From Heligmosomoides polygyrus polygyrus (taxonomy: Eukaryota > Nematoda > Chromadorea > Rhabditida > Heligmosomidae), in assembly GCA_947396885.1 (NCBI GenBank), contig OX377202.1, positions 84,424,408 through 84,488,407 of the forward strand: a DNA stretch of 64,000 nt, written 5' to 3'. This document shows, piece by piece, positions 1 through 11,131 of the stretch (positions are counted from its first letter, which is position 1; every line of letters starts with the position of its first letter). The notes beneath the pieces are model-generated. The model saw nothing but the letters and a program-made list of their open reading frames with translations, ran no database searches and was not told the DNA's origin. The position numbers and the translations under genes are program-made.

Positions 1-76
1 CCCTCTACTTTTCTTCACGAAGCTAAAAATTTTTATTTTTTATTTTTATTTTTAGGCAATTTTTAAATAATTCAAA
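1..76 (+). repeat. Direct repeat, copy 1
   Basis: Starts CCCTCTACTTTTCTTCAC, then a T-rich tract and TTAGGCAA. Related to 260-330. The copy may begin before the window. Confidence 0.6.
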
Positions 77-259
77 CAGCAAATTATATATCAGTAAATC
101 CGGAAAATTCGCCCCGTCCTAAAAATCCAACTCTTAGCGCACCAAACGCTAAACGAATGCAGTTATCTAATTTTTCGACCCCCTAAGAGCATTTCGAAAG
201 TGAAGTTGGAAAATTTAGCGATTTTGCGGCTGTTGGCTGCCCCAGCACCATATGCCATG

Positions 260-330
260 CCCTCTAGTTTTCTTCACAAAAGTAAAATATTTTATTTTTT
301 TTTGTTATTAGGCAAATTTCAAATAATTTC
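260..330 (+). repeat. Direct repeat, copy 2
   Basis: Starts CCCTCTAGTTTTCTTCAC and shares the T-rich tract and TTAGGCAAAT with copy 1; spacing about 259 bp. Confidence 0.6.
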
Positions 331-1000
331 TTTATTATAACTGTGAACAATAGGAGAAGAGCACAATAACGGCTGTTACGCTTTCTGTAATCGCAGACAG
401 CCAGATATACCTGTATTGAAGGGCTCATAAGTGCGGTATTCAGCGTAGCCGCCAGCGCTCGCCTGCCATCGAGCCACATTGGACGTTGCCTATCAGCTAA
501 ATCAGCTGATCCAATGGGGCTCGATGCCTGTCTTGATGCGCCGACGGTGATTGGCCGTGGTAACGCGGCCAGGTCAGCTTCATCATCTCCTATTGGTCCA
601 TCCTCATCCGGATTTCTCGAAACCCATGCGGGCAATAAGGATTTAATTTGAATAAGTAAAGAAACTTTTCTTAGGCTCAAGTATATCTGAGATATCTGGG
701 ACAAGCTACGAAAGAGGACCACAACCTTTGTTGCTTGACTCGGGGTCTTCTGAGACCAAGAAATCGTGAGAAAGGCATTAATCTTCAGAGCACCAAAAAC
801 TTCATCACCCATCAAGGATTTTTTAGAAGAACACAAGGCGAATATCTAACAGTCTGTCACCACTGCATCACTCTGATATCCACCTGACGAACAGGCGTTT
901 TGACGATTATGGAATTCCGTAGTTCTGCTCCACAGATACGATTCGAAGCTGTGGAAGATAAATGCTTGACGTGGACGCCACATCGCCACAGTCCCAGGAT

Positions 1001-1058
1001 GTGGAAGCTCATGCCATTGGAATCTCCTTGTGGAAGCTCACGCCATCGGAATCTCCTT
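1001..1058 (+). repeat. 29-bp tandem duplication
   Basis: Two adjacent 29-nt copies (1001-1029 and 1030-1058), each starting GTGGAAGCTCA, with two mismatches. Confidence 0.9.
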
Positions 1059-1915
1059 TTTCTTTTCGTTTTCTTAAATGTTCATTCTCCTTATCATATT
1101 CATTGAGCGTGCTTTCCATATGATACTCAATCGTTCACTCTCCCTATCATACCCACAGAGTCTGTTTTCCCTATCATATCTCATCACCTTGTCCGATCAA
1201 GCACGTCTTTAACGTATTTTGAAATGCACTGAAGTAAAAGCTCATCGAACAATTCTAGACTTTGTTGCTTTTTGAGCTTCCTGTGGTCACAACATTGACA
1301 GCCACCGACCGCTACACAGATTCATTAGTACCTATATGTCTTCTTCGACGTCATTTCAACTGGAAGGTAATGATAACACCTTGTATGAATTTTATTGACG
1401 TATAGGCATATTGTATACAACACCTATCAGGAGATTCAGTTTATAAAAATCAATTGAATCGATTGGTGTGAGCTAGCCAGGCGATGCTCATCTTGACAAC
1501 TGTCACATGTTGACGACGTGGTTCTGGTAGCGGTCCCAACGTTTCAACAATAGCGACACATCCTTGACCCATTCACAGCCGTCACGCTTCAAATTCTTAA
1601 TCACGCTGAGGATTGCAGCACCCGCAGCAGAAATCCTGAAATAGTAAAGGTTTCAGGCAAACCGGAATTAGAAAAGCACTGGGAGCTAAACTATAGCTTA
1701 AAGAACAGATAAAGTCTAAGCGAGACCGGAATGGATGAGCTTCAGGAGGAACAACTACACAAAAAATATTGCGTCGATGAGCCTCCTTTTGAATACACCA
1801 CACATTCTATTTAAACATAATATTAGCGGTGTAATTTAAGTGCATAACTGATCAGAGGTTGGTTTTGGAAGTAACCACATAGCCTTAATACGCACCCAAG
1901 CCGTCTCGCGATACT

Positions 1916-2240
1916 CCGTGGAAGTGGAACGCACTGTGCATCCTGCAGAGAAAGCGACGAGCTCCTCGAGTAGAACAGCAGTCGTGATCCACTGCAACAG
2001 GAGCATGGCATATGGAAAAAGCGGGACATGAAAAGTCCACCTCTCACAATTTCTATCCAAAAATATGCTAAAACGCATCCGCGGAAGTGGAACGCACGGC
2101 GCATCCTGCAGATGGATCGATCAACTCCTCAACTAAGCTCCATACGTTAAACACTGCAACAGGAACGTGTAATATGTGAAAGAGCGGAACCGAATCGTCC
2201 ATCTGACTCAATTTCTCTTCAAAAACAAACCAAAATGCTC
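1916..2240. repeat. Diverged tandem repeat of about 163 bp, two copies
   Basis: Copy 1 starts at 1916 (CCGTGGAAGTGGAACGCAC) and copy 2 at 2079 (CCGCGGAAGTGGAACGCAC). Shared blocks in order are GCATCCTGCAGA, ACTGCAACAGGA, TATG-GAAA and CAATTTCT. The copies differ by many substitutions and small indels, so the duplication is old. Confidence 0.75.
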
Positions 2241-2570
2241 TGAAAATCACCTGTTTGAGGTGTTTACGAACTGCAATTTCAAGTGAAGCGCCAATTGTCC
2301 TAATTCACATCGCTCCACAGGCGCTCAGCTGCCGTACCCTCCTTCTGGCCGAATTTCGTGGCGCTGAGATCGATTTCGGCAGAGTGGCTGAAGAATTTCT
2401 TCGAAAACACGAGTTCGTGACGTCAGATGTGCTAAACAGCTGTATCTAGCTTCAAAATGGTCGAAGGAGAAAACGAATCCAAGTACCAGAATCAGCGTGA
2501 AAAGCTCTTTCCAAAGGCATCAAAGATCTGGACTTAGAAAAAAAAACGGTTTTCCATTGCCGATCATATG

Positions 2571-2607
2571 GGATCTTAAAAGTACCTCAAACTTGGGTAA
2601 TTAAACC
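2571..2607 (-). pseudogene. sls-1: Truncated SL1 RNA gene at the left edge (unit 1)
   Basis: The 22-nt leader (2586-2607) and the GT donor after it are intact. Array homology ends at 2571, about 15 nt past the donor. The Sm site and the 3' hairpin are missing and are replaced by unrelated flank. The SL1 upstream spacer is intact, so the promoter may still fire, but the product could not form a normal Sm-class SL snRNP. Confidence 0.85.
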
Positions 2608-3184
2608 AAAGCTGATGGTGTGCTGCGTGACAACTAGCTAGGCGAACCCTTATCGCAGTCCGGCGCCGCGGTGGATGGTTGGATCCCGTCTCAGTGCAAC
2701 CAAGCGGCTTGCACTAAAGCTTCTACTCAGCCGCGGTATTCATCGCCTTCCTCGAGGGGGAATGCCACTCCGGAGGGAGTACTCGAATATGTACAGCAAG
2801 CACCGCACGAGAAAATAATTTTCTTTTCGAAATTCTTTCCTCTCGGTCGCGCCATTAAATTCCTTCTGTTTCTGAGTAGACGTATAGATTCCCGTAGGAG
2901 TGCGAGCTGTGAAACGAAGGCACGGACTGGGACTATGGATTTTGTAGAGGAGTGTGAAGGTGGTGGAAGGACGGCGTCCAGACGGCGAATACGCAGCAAG
3001 ATCCTCGTCCTGGCAGCCGTTCTGTCGTCCCTCGACCCGCTGCTGCTCGCAGTCGCGGGCTGGACGAAGGCTAGGATGAGTAGGAGGTCCCGGCTTGCTT
3101 CCCTGACAAGATCCAGCGACGTGCAAGGCAAGGATCACCTGTTCACCACTCGCCATGTGTGCGACTAGCGCAGCACACACGTTC

Positions 3185-3303
3185 GCTTACGGCCATACCA
3201 CGTTGAAAGCACGCCATCCCGTCCGATCTGGCAAGTTAAGCAACGTTGGGCCTGGTTAGTACTTGGATCGGAGACGGCTTGGGAATCCCAGGTGTCGTAA
3301 GCT
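3185..3303 (+). rRNA. rrn-4: 5S ribosomal RNA, unit 1
   Basis: 119-nt 5S rRNA of the large ribosomal subunit, transcribed by RNA polymerase III. The 5' end GCTTACGGCCATACCACG and the 3' end GTGTCGTAAGCT pair as helix I. The internal control region is present, with the A-box-like AAGCAACGTTGG and the C-box region TCGGAGACGGCTTGGGA. A TTTT run at the 3' end is the expected terminator. The match to the C. elegans gene is recognisable along its length. First unit of the array; its spacer carries private substitutions at 3140-3440 and just before. Confidence 0.97.
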
Positions 3304-3628
3304 TTTGCGTATTTCAACAAAAAAAACATTGATCATTGGGAAGCTTTTTCCTCTTGCCAAAAAAAGAAAACATTTTATACTATTTGATCTTTGCGGAGCG
3401 TTTCTTCAACGATTTCTAACGTTCGATTCAATTTATTATAAAAAATTCAAGCTACTTTTAAAATTTAATTAGTTTTTCATGTTCTTCGGTCACTCTACTC
3501 TTCAAAAATCCATTGCGGACACACGCTTTCTATGGCAATTCCCTCCACCAGGCCCTCGTTACGTGAAGCCGCTCACCAGCACGTTTCTTCGAGAAACGTA
3601 GCGTTCCAGCCCATTCATTGGTTAGTGA

Positions 3629-3725
3629 TTGTTCTCTCCTTTGAGGAGAGGTTTCCAAAATTTGTCTGACCACAATGTGAATTGGGTCGGATCTTAAAAG
3701 TACCTCAAACTTGGGTAATTAAACC
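3629..3725 (-). ncRNA. sls-1: SL1 spliced-leader RNA, unit 2
   Basis: First intact SL1 gene. It gives the capped small RNA that donates its 5' exon to mRNAs by trans-splicing. On minus, the 22-nt exon is 3725 down to 3704, beginning GGTTTAATTACC and ending GTTTGAG, followed by the donor GTACTT. Further on come an Sm-like site AAATTTTGGAA (3663-3653) and a perfect 7-bp hairpin, CTCTCCT with AGGAGAG (3634-3650). The exon matches the canonical nematode SL1. The 3' end is set just past the hairpin and is uncertain by a few bases. It diverges from the 5S gene of its own unit. Confidence 0.95.
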
Positions 3726-4302
3726 AAAGCTGATGGTGTGCTGCGTGACAACTAGCTAGGCGAACCCTTATCGCAGTCCGGCGCCGCGGTGGATGGTTGG
3801 ATCCCGTCTCAGTGCAACCAAGCGGCTTGCACTAAAGCTTCTACTCAGCCGCGGTATTCATCGCCTTCCTCGAGGGGGAATGCCACTCCGGAGGGAGTAC
3901 TCGAATATGTACAGCAAGCACCGCACGAGAAAATAATTTTCTTTTCGAAATTCTTTCCTCTCGGTCGCGCCATTAAATTCCTTCTGTTTCTGAGTAGACG
4001 TATAGATTCCCGTAGGAGTGCGAGCTGTGAAACGAAGGCACGGACTGGGACTATGGATTTTGTAGAGGAGTGTGAAGGTGGTGGAAGGACGGCGTCCAGA
4101 CGGCGAATACGCAGCAAGATCCTCGTCCTGGCAGCCGTCCTGTCGTCCCTCGACCCGCTGCTGCTCGCAGTCGCGGGCTGGACGAAGGCTAGGATGAGTA
4201 GGAGGTCCCGGCTTGCTTCCCTGACAAGATCCAGCGACGTGCAAGGCAAGGATCACCTGTTCACCACTCGCCATGTGTGCGACTAGCGCAGCACACACGT
4301 TC
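3726..4302. promoter_or_regulatory. Divergent spacer between SL1 and 5S (unit 2 as example)
   Basis: This 577-bp GC-rich spacer separates the SL1 5' end (minus) from the 5S 5' end (plus) and recurs in every unit. It should hold the SL1 promoter: nematode SL RNA genes use a proximal sequence element around -50. At about -45 to -65 here lies a GC-rich block at 3775-3795 containing GGCGCCGCGG. No bound factor can be shown from sequence, so the exact element is inference. Open frames in this spacer (165 codons on plus starting at GTG, 134 and 146 codons on minus) are not considered coding. Confidence 0.4.
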
Positions 4303-4421
4303 GCTTACGGCCATACCACGTTGAAAGCACGCCATCCCGTCCGATCTGGCAAGTTAAGCAACGTTGGGCCTGGTTAGTACTTGGATCGGAGACGGCTTGG
4401 GAATCCCAGGTGTCGTAAGCT
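4303..4421 (+). rRNA. rrn-4: 5S ribosomal RNA, unit 2
   Basis: Type A copy, same sequence as unit 1. Confidence 0.97.
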
Positions 4422-4746
4422 TTTGCGTATTTCAACAAAAAAAACATTGATCACTGGGAAGCTTTTTCCTCTTGCCAAAAAAAGAAAACATTTTATACTA
4501 TTTGATCTTTGCGGAGCGTTTCTTCAACGATTTCTAACGTTCGATTCAATTTATTCTAAAAAATTCAAGCTACTTTTAAAATTTAATTAGTTTTTCATGT
4601 TCTTCGGTCACTCTACTCTTCAAAAATCCATTGCGGACACACGCTTTCTATGGCAATTCCCTCCACCAGGCCCTCGTTACGTGAAGCCGCTCACCAGCAC
4701 GTTTCTTCGAGAAACGTAGCGTTCCAGCCCATTCATTGGTTAGTGA
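4422..4746. other. Convergent AT-rich spacer (between units 2 and 3, as example)
   Basis: A 325-bp spacer from the 5S 3' end to the 3' end of the next SL1 RNA. It starts with the T run that should terminate polymerase III, followed by an A homopolymer of 7-9 that sets the unit length. Most A/B differences lie here. No gene is seen. Confidence 0.7.
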
Positions 4747-4843
4747 TTGTTCTCTCCTTTGAGGAGAGGTTTCCAAAATTTGTCTGACCACAATGTGAAT
4801 TGGGTCGGATCTTAAAAGTACCTCAAACTTGGGTAATTAAACC
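4747..4843 (-). ncRNA. sls-1: SL1 spliced-leader RNA, unit 3
   Basis: Intact copy: leader exon, GT donor, Sm-like site and 3' hairpin as in unit 2. Confidence 0.95.
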
Positions 4844-5420
4844 AAAGCTGATGGTGTGCTGCGTGACAACTAGCTAGGCGAACCCTTATCGCAGTCCGGC
4901 GCCGCGGTGGATGGTTGGATCCCGTCTCAGTGCAACCAAGCGGCTTGCACTAAAGCTTCTACTCAGCCGCGGTATTCATCGCCTTCCTCGAGGGGGAATG
5001 CCACTCCGGAGGGAGTACTCGAATATGTACAGCAAGCACCGCACGAGAAAATAATTTTCTTTTCGAAATTCTTTCCTCTCGGTCGCGCCATTAAATTCCT
5101 TCTGTTTCTGAGTAGACGTATAGATTCCCGTAGGAGTGCGAGCTGTGAAACGAAGGCACGGACTGGGACTATGGATTTTGTAGAGGAGTGTGAAGGTGGT
5201 GGAAGGACGGCGTCCAGACGGCGAATACGCAGCAAGATCCTCGTCCTGGCAGCCGTCCTGTCGTCCCTCGACCCGCTGCTGCTCGCAGTCGCGGGCTGGA
5301 CGAAGGCTAGGATGAGTAGGAGGTCCCGGCTTGCTTCCCTGACAAGATCCAGCGACGTGCAAGGCAAGGATCACCTGTTCACCACTCGCCATGTGTGCGA
5401 CTAGCGCAGCACACACGTTC

Positions 5421-5539
5421 GCTTACGGCCATACCACGTTGAAAGCACGCCATCCCGTCCGATCTGGCAAGTTAAGCAACGTTGGGCCTGGTTAGTACTT
5501 GGATCGGAGACGGCTTGGGAATCCCAGGTGTCGTAAGCT
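5421..5539 (+). rRNA. rrn-4: 5S ribosomal RNA, unit 3
   Basis: Type A copy; followed by a 9-A run. Confidence 0.97.
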
Positions 5540-5865
5540 TTTGCGTATTTCAACAAAAAAAAACATTGATCACTGGGAAGCTTTTTCCTCTTGCCAAAAA
5601 AAGAAAACATTTTATACTATTTGATCTTTGCGGAGCGTTTCTTCAACGATTTCTAACGTTCGATTCAATTTATTCTAAAAAATTCAAGCTACTTTTAAAA
5701 TTTAATTAGTTTTTCATGTTCTTCGGTCACTCTACTCTTCAAAAATCCATTGCGGACACACGCTTTCTATGGCAATTCCCTCCACCAGGCCCTCGTTACG
5801 TGAAGCCGCTCACCAGCACGTTTCTTCGAGAAACGTAGCGTTCCAGCCCATTCATTGGTTAGTGA

Positions 5866-5962
5866 TTGTTCTCTCCTTTGAGGAGAGGTTTCCAAAATTT
5901 GTCTGACCACAATGTGAATTGGGTCGGATCTTAAAAGTACCTCAAACTTGGGTAATTAAACC
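5866..5962 (-). ncRNA. sls-1: SL1 spliced-leader RNA, unit 4
   Basis: Intact copy with all SL1 elements. Confidence 0.95.
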
Positions 5963-6539
5963 AAAGCTGATGGTGTGCTGCGTGACAACTAGCTAGGCGA
6001 ACCCTTATCGCAGTCCGGCGCCGCGGTGGATGGTTGGATCCCGTCTCAGTGCAACCAAGCGGCTTGCACTAAAGCTTCTACTCAGCCGCGGTATTCATCG
6101 CCTTCCTCGAGGGGGAATGCCACTCCGGAGGGAGTACTCGAATATGTACAGCAAGCACCGCACGAGAAAATAATTTTCTTTTCGAAATTCTTTCCTCTCG
6201 GTCGCGCCATTAAATTCCTTCTGTTTCTGAGTAGACGTATAGATTCCCGTAGGAGTGCGAGCTGTGAAACGAAGGCACGGACTGGGACTATGGATTTTGT
6301 AGAGGAGTGTGAAGGTGGTGGAAGGACGGCGTCCAGACGGCGAATACGCAGCAAGATCCTCGTCCTGGCAGCCGTCCTGTCGTCCCTCGACCCGCTGCTG
6401 CTCGCAGTCGCGGGCTGGACGAAGGCTAGGATGAGTAGGAGGTCCCGGCTTGCTTCCCTGACAAGATCCAGCGACGTGCAAGGCAAGGATCACCTGTTCA
6501 CCACTCGCCATGTGTGCGACTAGCGCAGCACACACGTTC

Positions 6540-6658
6540 GCTTACGGCCATACCACGTTGAAAGCACGCCATCCCGTCCGATCTGGCAAGTTAAGCAACG
6601 TTGGGCCTGGTTAGTACTTGGATCGGAGACGGCTTGGGAATCCCAGGTGTCGTAAGCT
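6540..6658 (+). rRNA. rrn-4: 5S ribosomal RNA, unit 4
   Basis: Type A copy, standard sequence. Confidence 0.97.
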
Positions 6659-6983
6659 TTTGCGTATTTCAACAAAAAAAACATTGATCACTGGGAAGCT
6701 TTTTCCTCTTGCCAAAAAAAGAAAACATTTTATACTATTTGATCTTTGCGGAGCGTTTCTTCAACGATTTCTAACGTTCGATTCAATTTATTCTAAAAAA
6801 TTCAAGCTACTTTTAAAATTTAATTAGTTTTTCATGTTCTTCGGTCACTCTACTCTTCAAAAATCCATTGCGGACACACGCTTTCTATGGCAATTCCCTC
6901 CACCAGGCCCTCGTTACGTGAAGCCGCTCACCAGCACGTTTCTTCGAGAAACGTAGCGTTCCAGCCCATTCATTGGTTAGTGA

Positions 6984-7080
6984 TTGTTCTCTCCTTTGAG
7001 GAGAGGTTTCCAAAATTTGTCTGACCACAATGTGAATTGGGTCGGATCTTAAAAGTACCTCAAACTTGGGTAATTAAACC
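6984..7080 (-). ncRNA. sls-1: SL1 spliced-leader RNA, unit 5
   Basis: Intact copy with all SL1 elements. Confidence 0.95.
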
Positions 7081-7657
7081 AAAGCTGATGGTGTGCTGCG
7101 TGACAACTAGCTAGGCGAACCCTTATCGCAGTCCGGCGCCGCGGTGGATGGTTGGATCCCGTCTCAGTGCAACCAAGCGGCTTGCACTAAAGCTTCTACT
7201 CAGCCGCGGTATTCATCGCCTTCCTCGAGGGGGAATGCCACTCCGGAGGGAGTACTCGAATATGTACAGCAAGCACCGCACGAGAAAATAATTTTCTTTT
7301 CGAAATTCTTTCCTCTCGGTCGCGCCATTAAATTCCTTCTGTTTCTGAGTAGACGTATAGATTCCCGTAGGAGTGCGAGCTGTGAAACGAAGGCACGGAC
7401 TGGGACTATGGATTTTGTAGAGGAGTGTGAAGGTGGTGGAAGGACGGCGTCCAGACGGCGAATACGCAGCAAGATCCTCGTCCTGGCAGCCGTCCTGTCG
7501 TCCCTCGACCCGCTGCTGCTCGCAGTCGCGGGCTGGACGAAGGCTAGGATGAGTAGGAGGTCCCGGCTTGCTTCCCTGACAAGATCCAGCGACGTGCAAG
7601 GCAAGGATCACCTGTTCACCACTCGCCATGTGTGCGACTAGCGCAGCACACACGTTC

Positions 7658-7776
7658 GCTTACGGCCATACCACGTTGAAAGCACGCCATCCCGTCCGAT
7701 CTGGCAAGTTAAGCAACGTTGGGCCTGGTTAGTACTTGGATCGGAGACGGCTTGGGAATCCCAGGTGTCGTAAGCT
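7658..7776 (+). rRNA. rrn-4: 5S ribosomal RNA, unit 5
   Basis: Type A copy, standard sequence. Confidence 0.97.
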
Positions 7777-8101
7777 TTTGCGTATTTCAACAAAAAAAAC
7801 ATTGATCACTGGGAAGCTTTTTCCTCTTGCCAAAAAAAGAAAACATTTTATACTATTTGATCTTTGCGGAGCGTTTCTTCAACGATTTCTAACGTTCGAT
7901 TCAATTTATTCTAAAAAATTCAAGCTACTTTTAAAATTTAATTAGTTTTTCATGTTCTTCGGTCACTCTACTCTTCAAAAATCCATTGCGGACACACGCT
8001 TTCTATGGCAATTCCCTCCACCAGGCCCTCGTTACGTGAAGCCGCTCACCAGCACGTTTCTTCGAGAAACGTAGCGTTCCAGCCCATTCATTGGTTAGTG
8101 A

Positions 8102-8198
8102 TTGTTCTCTCCTTTGAGGAGAGGTTTCCAAAATTTGTCTGACCACAATGTGAATTGGGTTGGATCTTAAAAGTACCTCAAACTTGGGTAATTAAACC
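8102..8198 (-). ncRNA. sls-1: SL1 spliced-leader RNA, unit 6 (G38A)
   Basis: Intact copy. RNA position 38, in the intron-like part, is A instead of G (plus-strand T at 8161). Exon, donor, Sm site and hairpin are unchanged. Confidence 0.95.
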
Positions 8199-8775
8199 AA
8201 AGCTGATGGTGTGCTGCGTGACAACTAGCTAGGCGAACCCTTATCGCAGTCCGGCGCCGCGGTGGATGGTTGGATCCCGTTTCAGTGCAACCAAGCGGCT
8301 TGCACTAAAGCTTCTACTCAGCCGCGGTATTCATCGCCTTCCTCGAGGGGGAATGCCACTCCGGAGGGAGTACTCGAATATGTACAGCAAGCACCGCACG
8401 AGAAAATAATTTTCTTTTCGAAATTCTTTCCTCTCGGTCGCGCCATTAAATTCCTTCTGTTTCTGAGTAGACGTATAGATTCCCGTAGGAGTGCGAGCTG
8501 TGAAACGAAGGCACGGACTGGGACTATGGATTTTGTAGAGGAGTGTGAAGGTGGTGGAAGGACGGCGTCCAGACGGCGAATACGCAGCAAGATCCTCGTC
8601 CTGGCAGCCGTCCTGTCGTCCCTCGACCCGCTGCTGCTCGCAGTCGCGGGCTGGACGAAGGCTAGGATGAGTAGGAGGTCCCGGCTTGCTTCCCTGACAA
8701 GATCCAGCGACGTGCAAGGCAAGGATCACCTGTTCACCACTCGCCATGTGTGCGACTAGCGCAGCACACACGTTC

Positions 8776-8894
8776 GCTTACGGCCATACCACGTTGAAAG
8801 CACGCCATCCCGTCCGATCTGGCAAGTTAAGCAACGTTGGGCCTGGTTAGTACTTGGATCGGAGACGGCTTGGGAATCCCAGGTGTCGTAAGCT
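8776..8894 (+). rRNA. rrn-4: 5S ribosomal RNA, unit 6
   Basis: Type A copy, standard 5S; its unit carries the SL1 position-38 variant. Confidence 0.97.
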
Positions 8895-9219
8895 TTTGCG
8901 TATTTCAACAAAAAAAACATTGATCACTGGGAAGCTTTTTCCTCTTGCCAAAAAAAGAAAACATTTTATACTATTTGATCTTTGCGGAGCGTTTCTTCAA
9001 CGATTTCTAACGTTCGATTCAATTTATTCTAAAAAATTCAAGCTACTTTTAAAATTTAATTAGTTTTTCATGTTCTTCGGTCACTCTACTCTTCAAAAAT
9101 CCATTGCGGACACACGCTTTCTATGGCAATTCCCTCCACCAGGCCCTCGTTACGTGAAGCCGCTCACCAGCACGTTTCTTCGAGAAACGTAGCGTTCCAG
9201 CCCATTCATTGGTTAGTGA

Positions 9220-9316
9220 TTGTTCTCTCCTTTGAGGAGAGGTTTCCAAAATTTGTCTGACCACAATGTGAATTGGGTTGGATCTTAAAAGTACCTCAAA
9301 CTTGGGTAATTAAACC
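9220..9316 (-). ncRNA. sls-1: SL1 spliced-leader RNA, unit 7 (G38A)
   Basis: Intact copy with the same G38A change (9279). Confidence 0.95.
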
Positions 9317-9893
9317 AAAGCTGATGGTGTGCTGCGTGACAACTAGCTAGGCGAACCCTTATCGCAGTCCGGCGCCGCGGTGGATGGTTGGATCCCGTTT
9401 CAGTGCAACCAAGCGGCTTGCACTAAAGCTTCTACTCAGCCGCGGTATTCATCGCCTTCCTCGAGGGGGAATGCCACTCCGGAGGGAGTACTCGAATATG
9501 TACAGCAAGCACCGCACGAGAAAATAATTTTCTTTTCGAAATTCTTTCCTCTCGGTCGCGCCATTAAATTCCTTCTGTTTCTGAGTAGACGTATAGATTC
9601 CCGTAGGAGTGCGAGCTGTGAAACGAAGGCACGGACTGGGACTATGGATTTTGTAGAGGAGTGTGAAGGTGGTGGAAGGACGGCGTCCAGACGGCGAATA
9701 CGCAGCAAGATCCTCGTCCTGGCAGCCGTCCTGTCGTCCCTCGACCCGCTGCTGCTCGCAGTCGCGGGCTGGACGAAGGCTAGGATGAGTAGGAGGTCCC
9801 GGCTTGCTTCCCTGACAAGATCCAGCGACGTGCAAGGCAAGGATCACCTGTTCACCACTCGCCATGTGTGCGACTAGCGCAGCACACACGTTC

Positions 9894-10012
9894 GCTTACG
9901 GCCATACCACGTTGAAAGCACGCCATCCCGTCCGATCTGGCAAGTTAAGCAACGTTGGGCCTGGTTAGTACTTGGATCGGAGACGGCTTGGGAATCCCAG
10001 GTGTCGTAAGCT
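9894..10012 (+). rRNA. rrn-4: 5S ribosomal RNA, unit 7
   Basis: Type A copy; followed by a 9-A run; its unit carries the SL1 position-38 variant. Confidence 0.97.
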
Positions 10013-10338
10013 TTTGCGTATTTCAACAAAAAAAAACATTGATCACTGGGAAGCTTTTTCCTCTTGCCAAAAAAAGAAAACATTTTATACTATTTGATCT
10101 TTGCGGAGCGTTTCTTCAACGATTTCTAACGTTCGATTCAATTTATTCTAAAAAATTCAAGCTACTTTTAAAATTTAATTAGTTTTTCATGTTCTTCGGT
10201 CACTCTACTCTTCAAAAATCCATTGCGGACACACGCTTTCTATGGCAATTCCCTCCACCAGGCCCTCGTTACGTGAAGCCGCTCACCAGCACGTTTCTTC
10301 GAGAAACGTAGCGTTCCAGCCCATTCATTGGTTAGTGA

Positions 10339-10435
10339 TTGTTCTCTCCTTTGAGGAGAGGTTTCCAAAATTTGTCTGACCACAATGTGAATTGGGTCGG
10401 ATCTTAAAAGTACCTCAAACTTGGGTAATTAAACC
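10339..10435 (-). ncRNA. sls-1: SL1 spliced-leader RNA, unit 8
   Basis: Intact copy with standard G38, although the nearby spacer SNP at 10518 is otherwise linked to G38A. Confidence 0.95.
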
Positions 10436-11012
10436 AAAGCTGATGGTGTGCTGCGTGACAACTAGCTAGGCGAACCCTTATCGCAGTCCGGCGCCGCGGT
10501 GGATGGTTGGATCCCGTTTCAGTGCAACCAAGCGGCTTGCACTAAAGCTTCTACTCAGCCGCGGTATTCATCGCCTTCCTCGAGGGGGAATGCCACTCCG
10601 GAGGGAGTACTCGAATATGTACAGCAAGCACCGCACGAGAAAATAATTTTCTTTTCGAAATTCTTTCCTCTCGGTCGCGCCATTAAATTCCTTCTGTTTC
10701 TGAGTAGACGTATAGATTCCCGTAGGAGTGCGAGCTGTGAAACGAAGGCACGGACTGGGACTATGGATTTTGTAGAGGAGTGTGAAGGTGGTGGAAGGAC
10801 GGCGTCCAGACGGCGAATACGCAGCAAGATCCTCGTCCTGGCAGCCGTCCTGTCGTCCCTCGACCCGCTGCTGCTCGCAGTCGCGGGCTGGACGAAGGCT
10901 AGGATGAGTAGGAGGTCCCGGCTTGCTTCCCTGACAAGATCCAGCGACGTGCAAGGCAAGGATCACCTGTTCACCACTCGCCATGTGTGCGACTAGCGCA
11001 GCACACACGTTC

Positions 11013-11131
11013 GCTTACGGCCATACCACGTTGAAAGCACGCCATCCCGTCCGATCTGGCAAGTTAAGCAACGTTGGGCCTGGTTAGTACTTGGATCGGA
11101 GACGGCTTGGGAATCCCAGGTGTCGTAAGCT
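11013..11131 (+). rRNA. rrn-4: 5S ribosomal RNA, unit 8
   Basis: Type A copy, standard 5S in a unit with a mosaic spacer haplotype. Confidence 0.97.

Larger units (their letters stand above)
1..2570. other. Left flank without a confident gene
   Basis: AT-rich flank. It contains a direct repeat (1-76 and 260-330), a 29-bp tandem duplication (1001-1058) and a diverged tandem repeat of about 163 bp (1916-2240). A weak candidate exon on minus at 411-615 is discussed in the findings. No recognisable protein domain or RNA gene was seen elsewhere. Confidence 0.6.

Noticed and set aside
2671..3180. Long frames recurring in every unit: 165 codons on plus, 134 and 146 codons on minus, 69-75 codons over the 5S gene
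   Set aside because: They overlap each other on both strands, the 165-codon frame begins with GTG, and the A/B comparison shows six amino-acid changes against three silent ones in it. Some others run through the 5S gene. Repetition follows from array homogenisation, not from coding.
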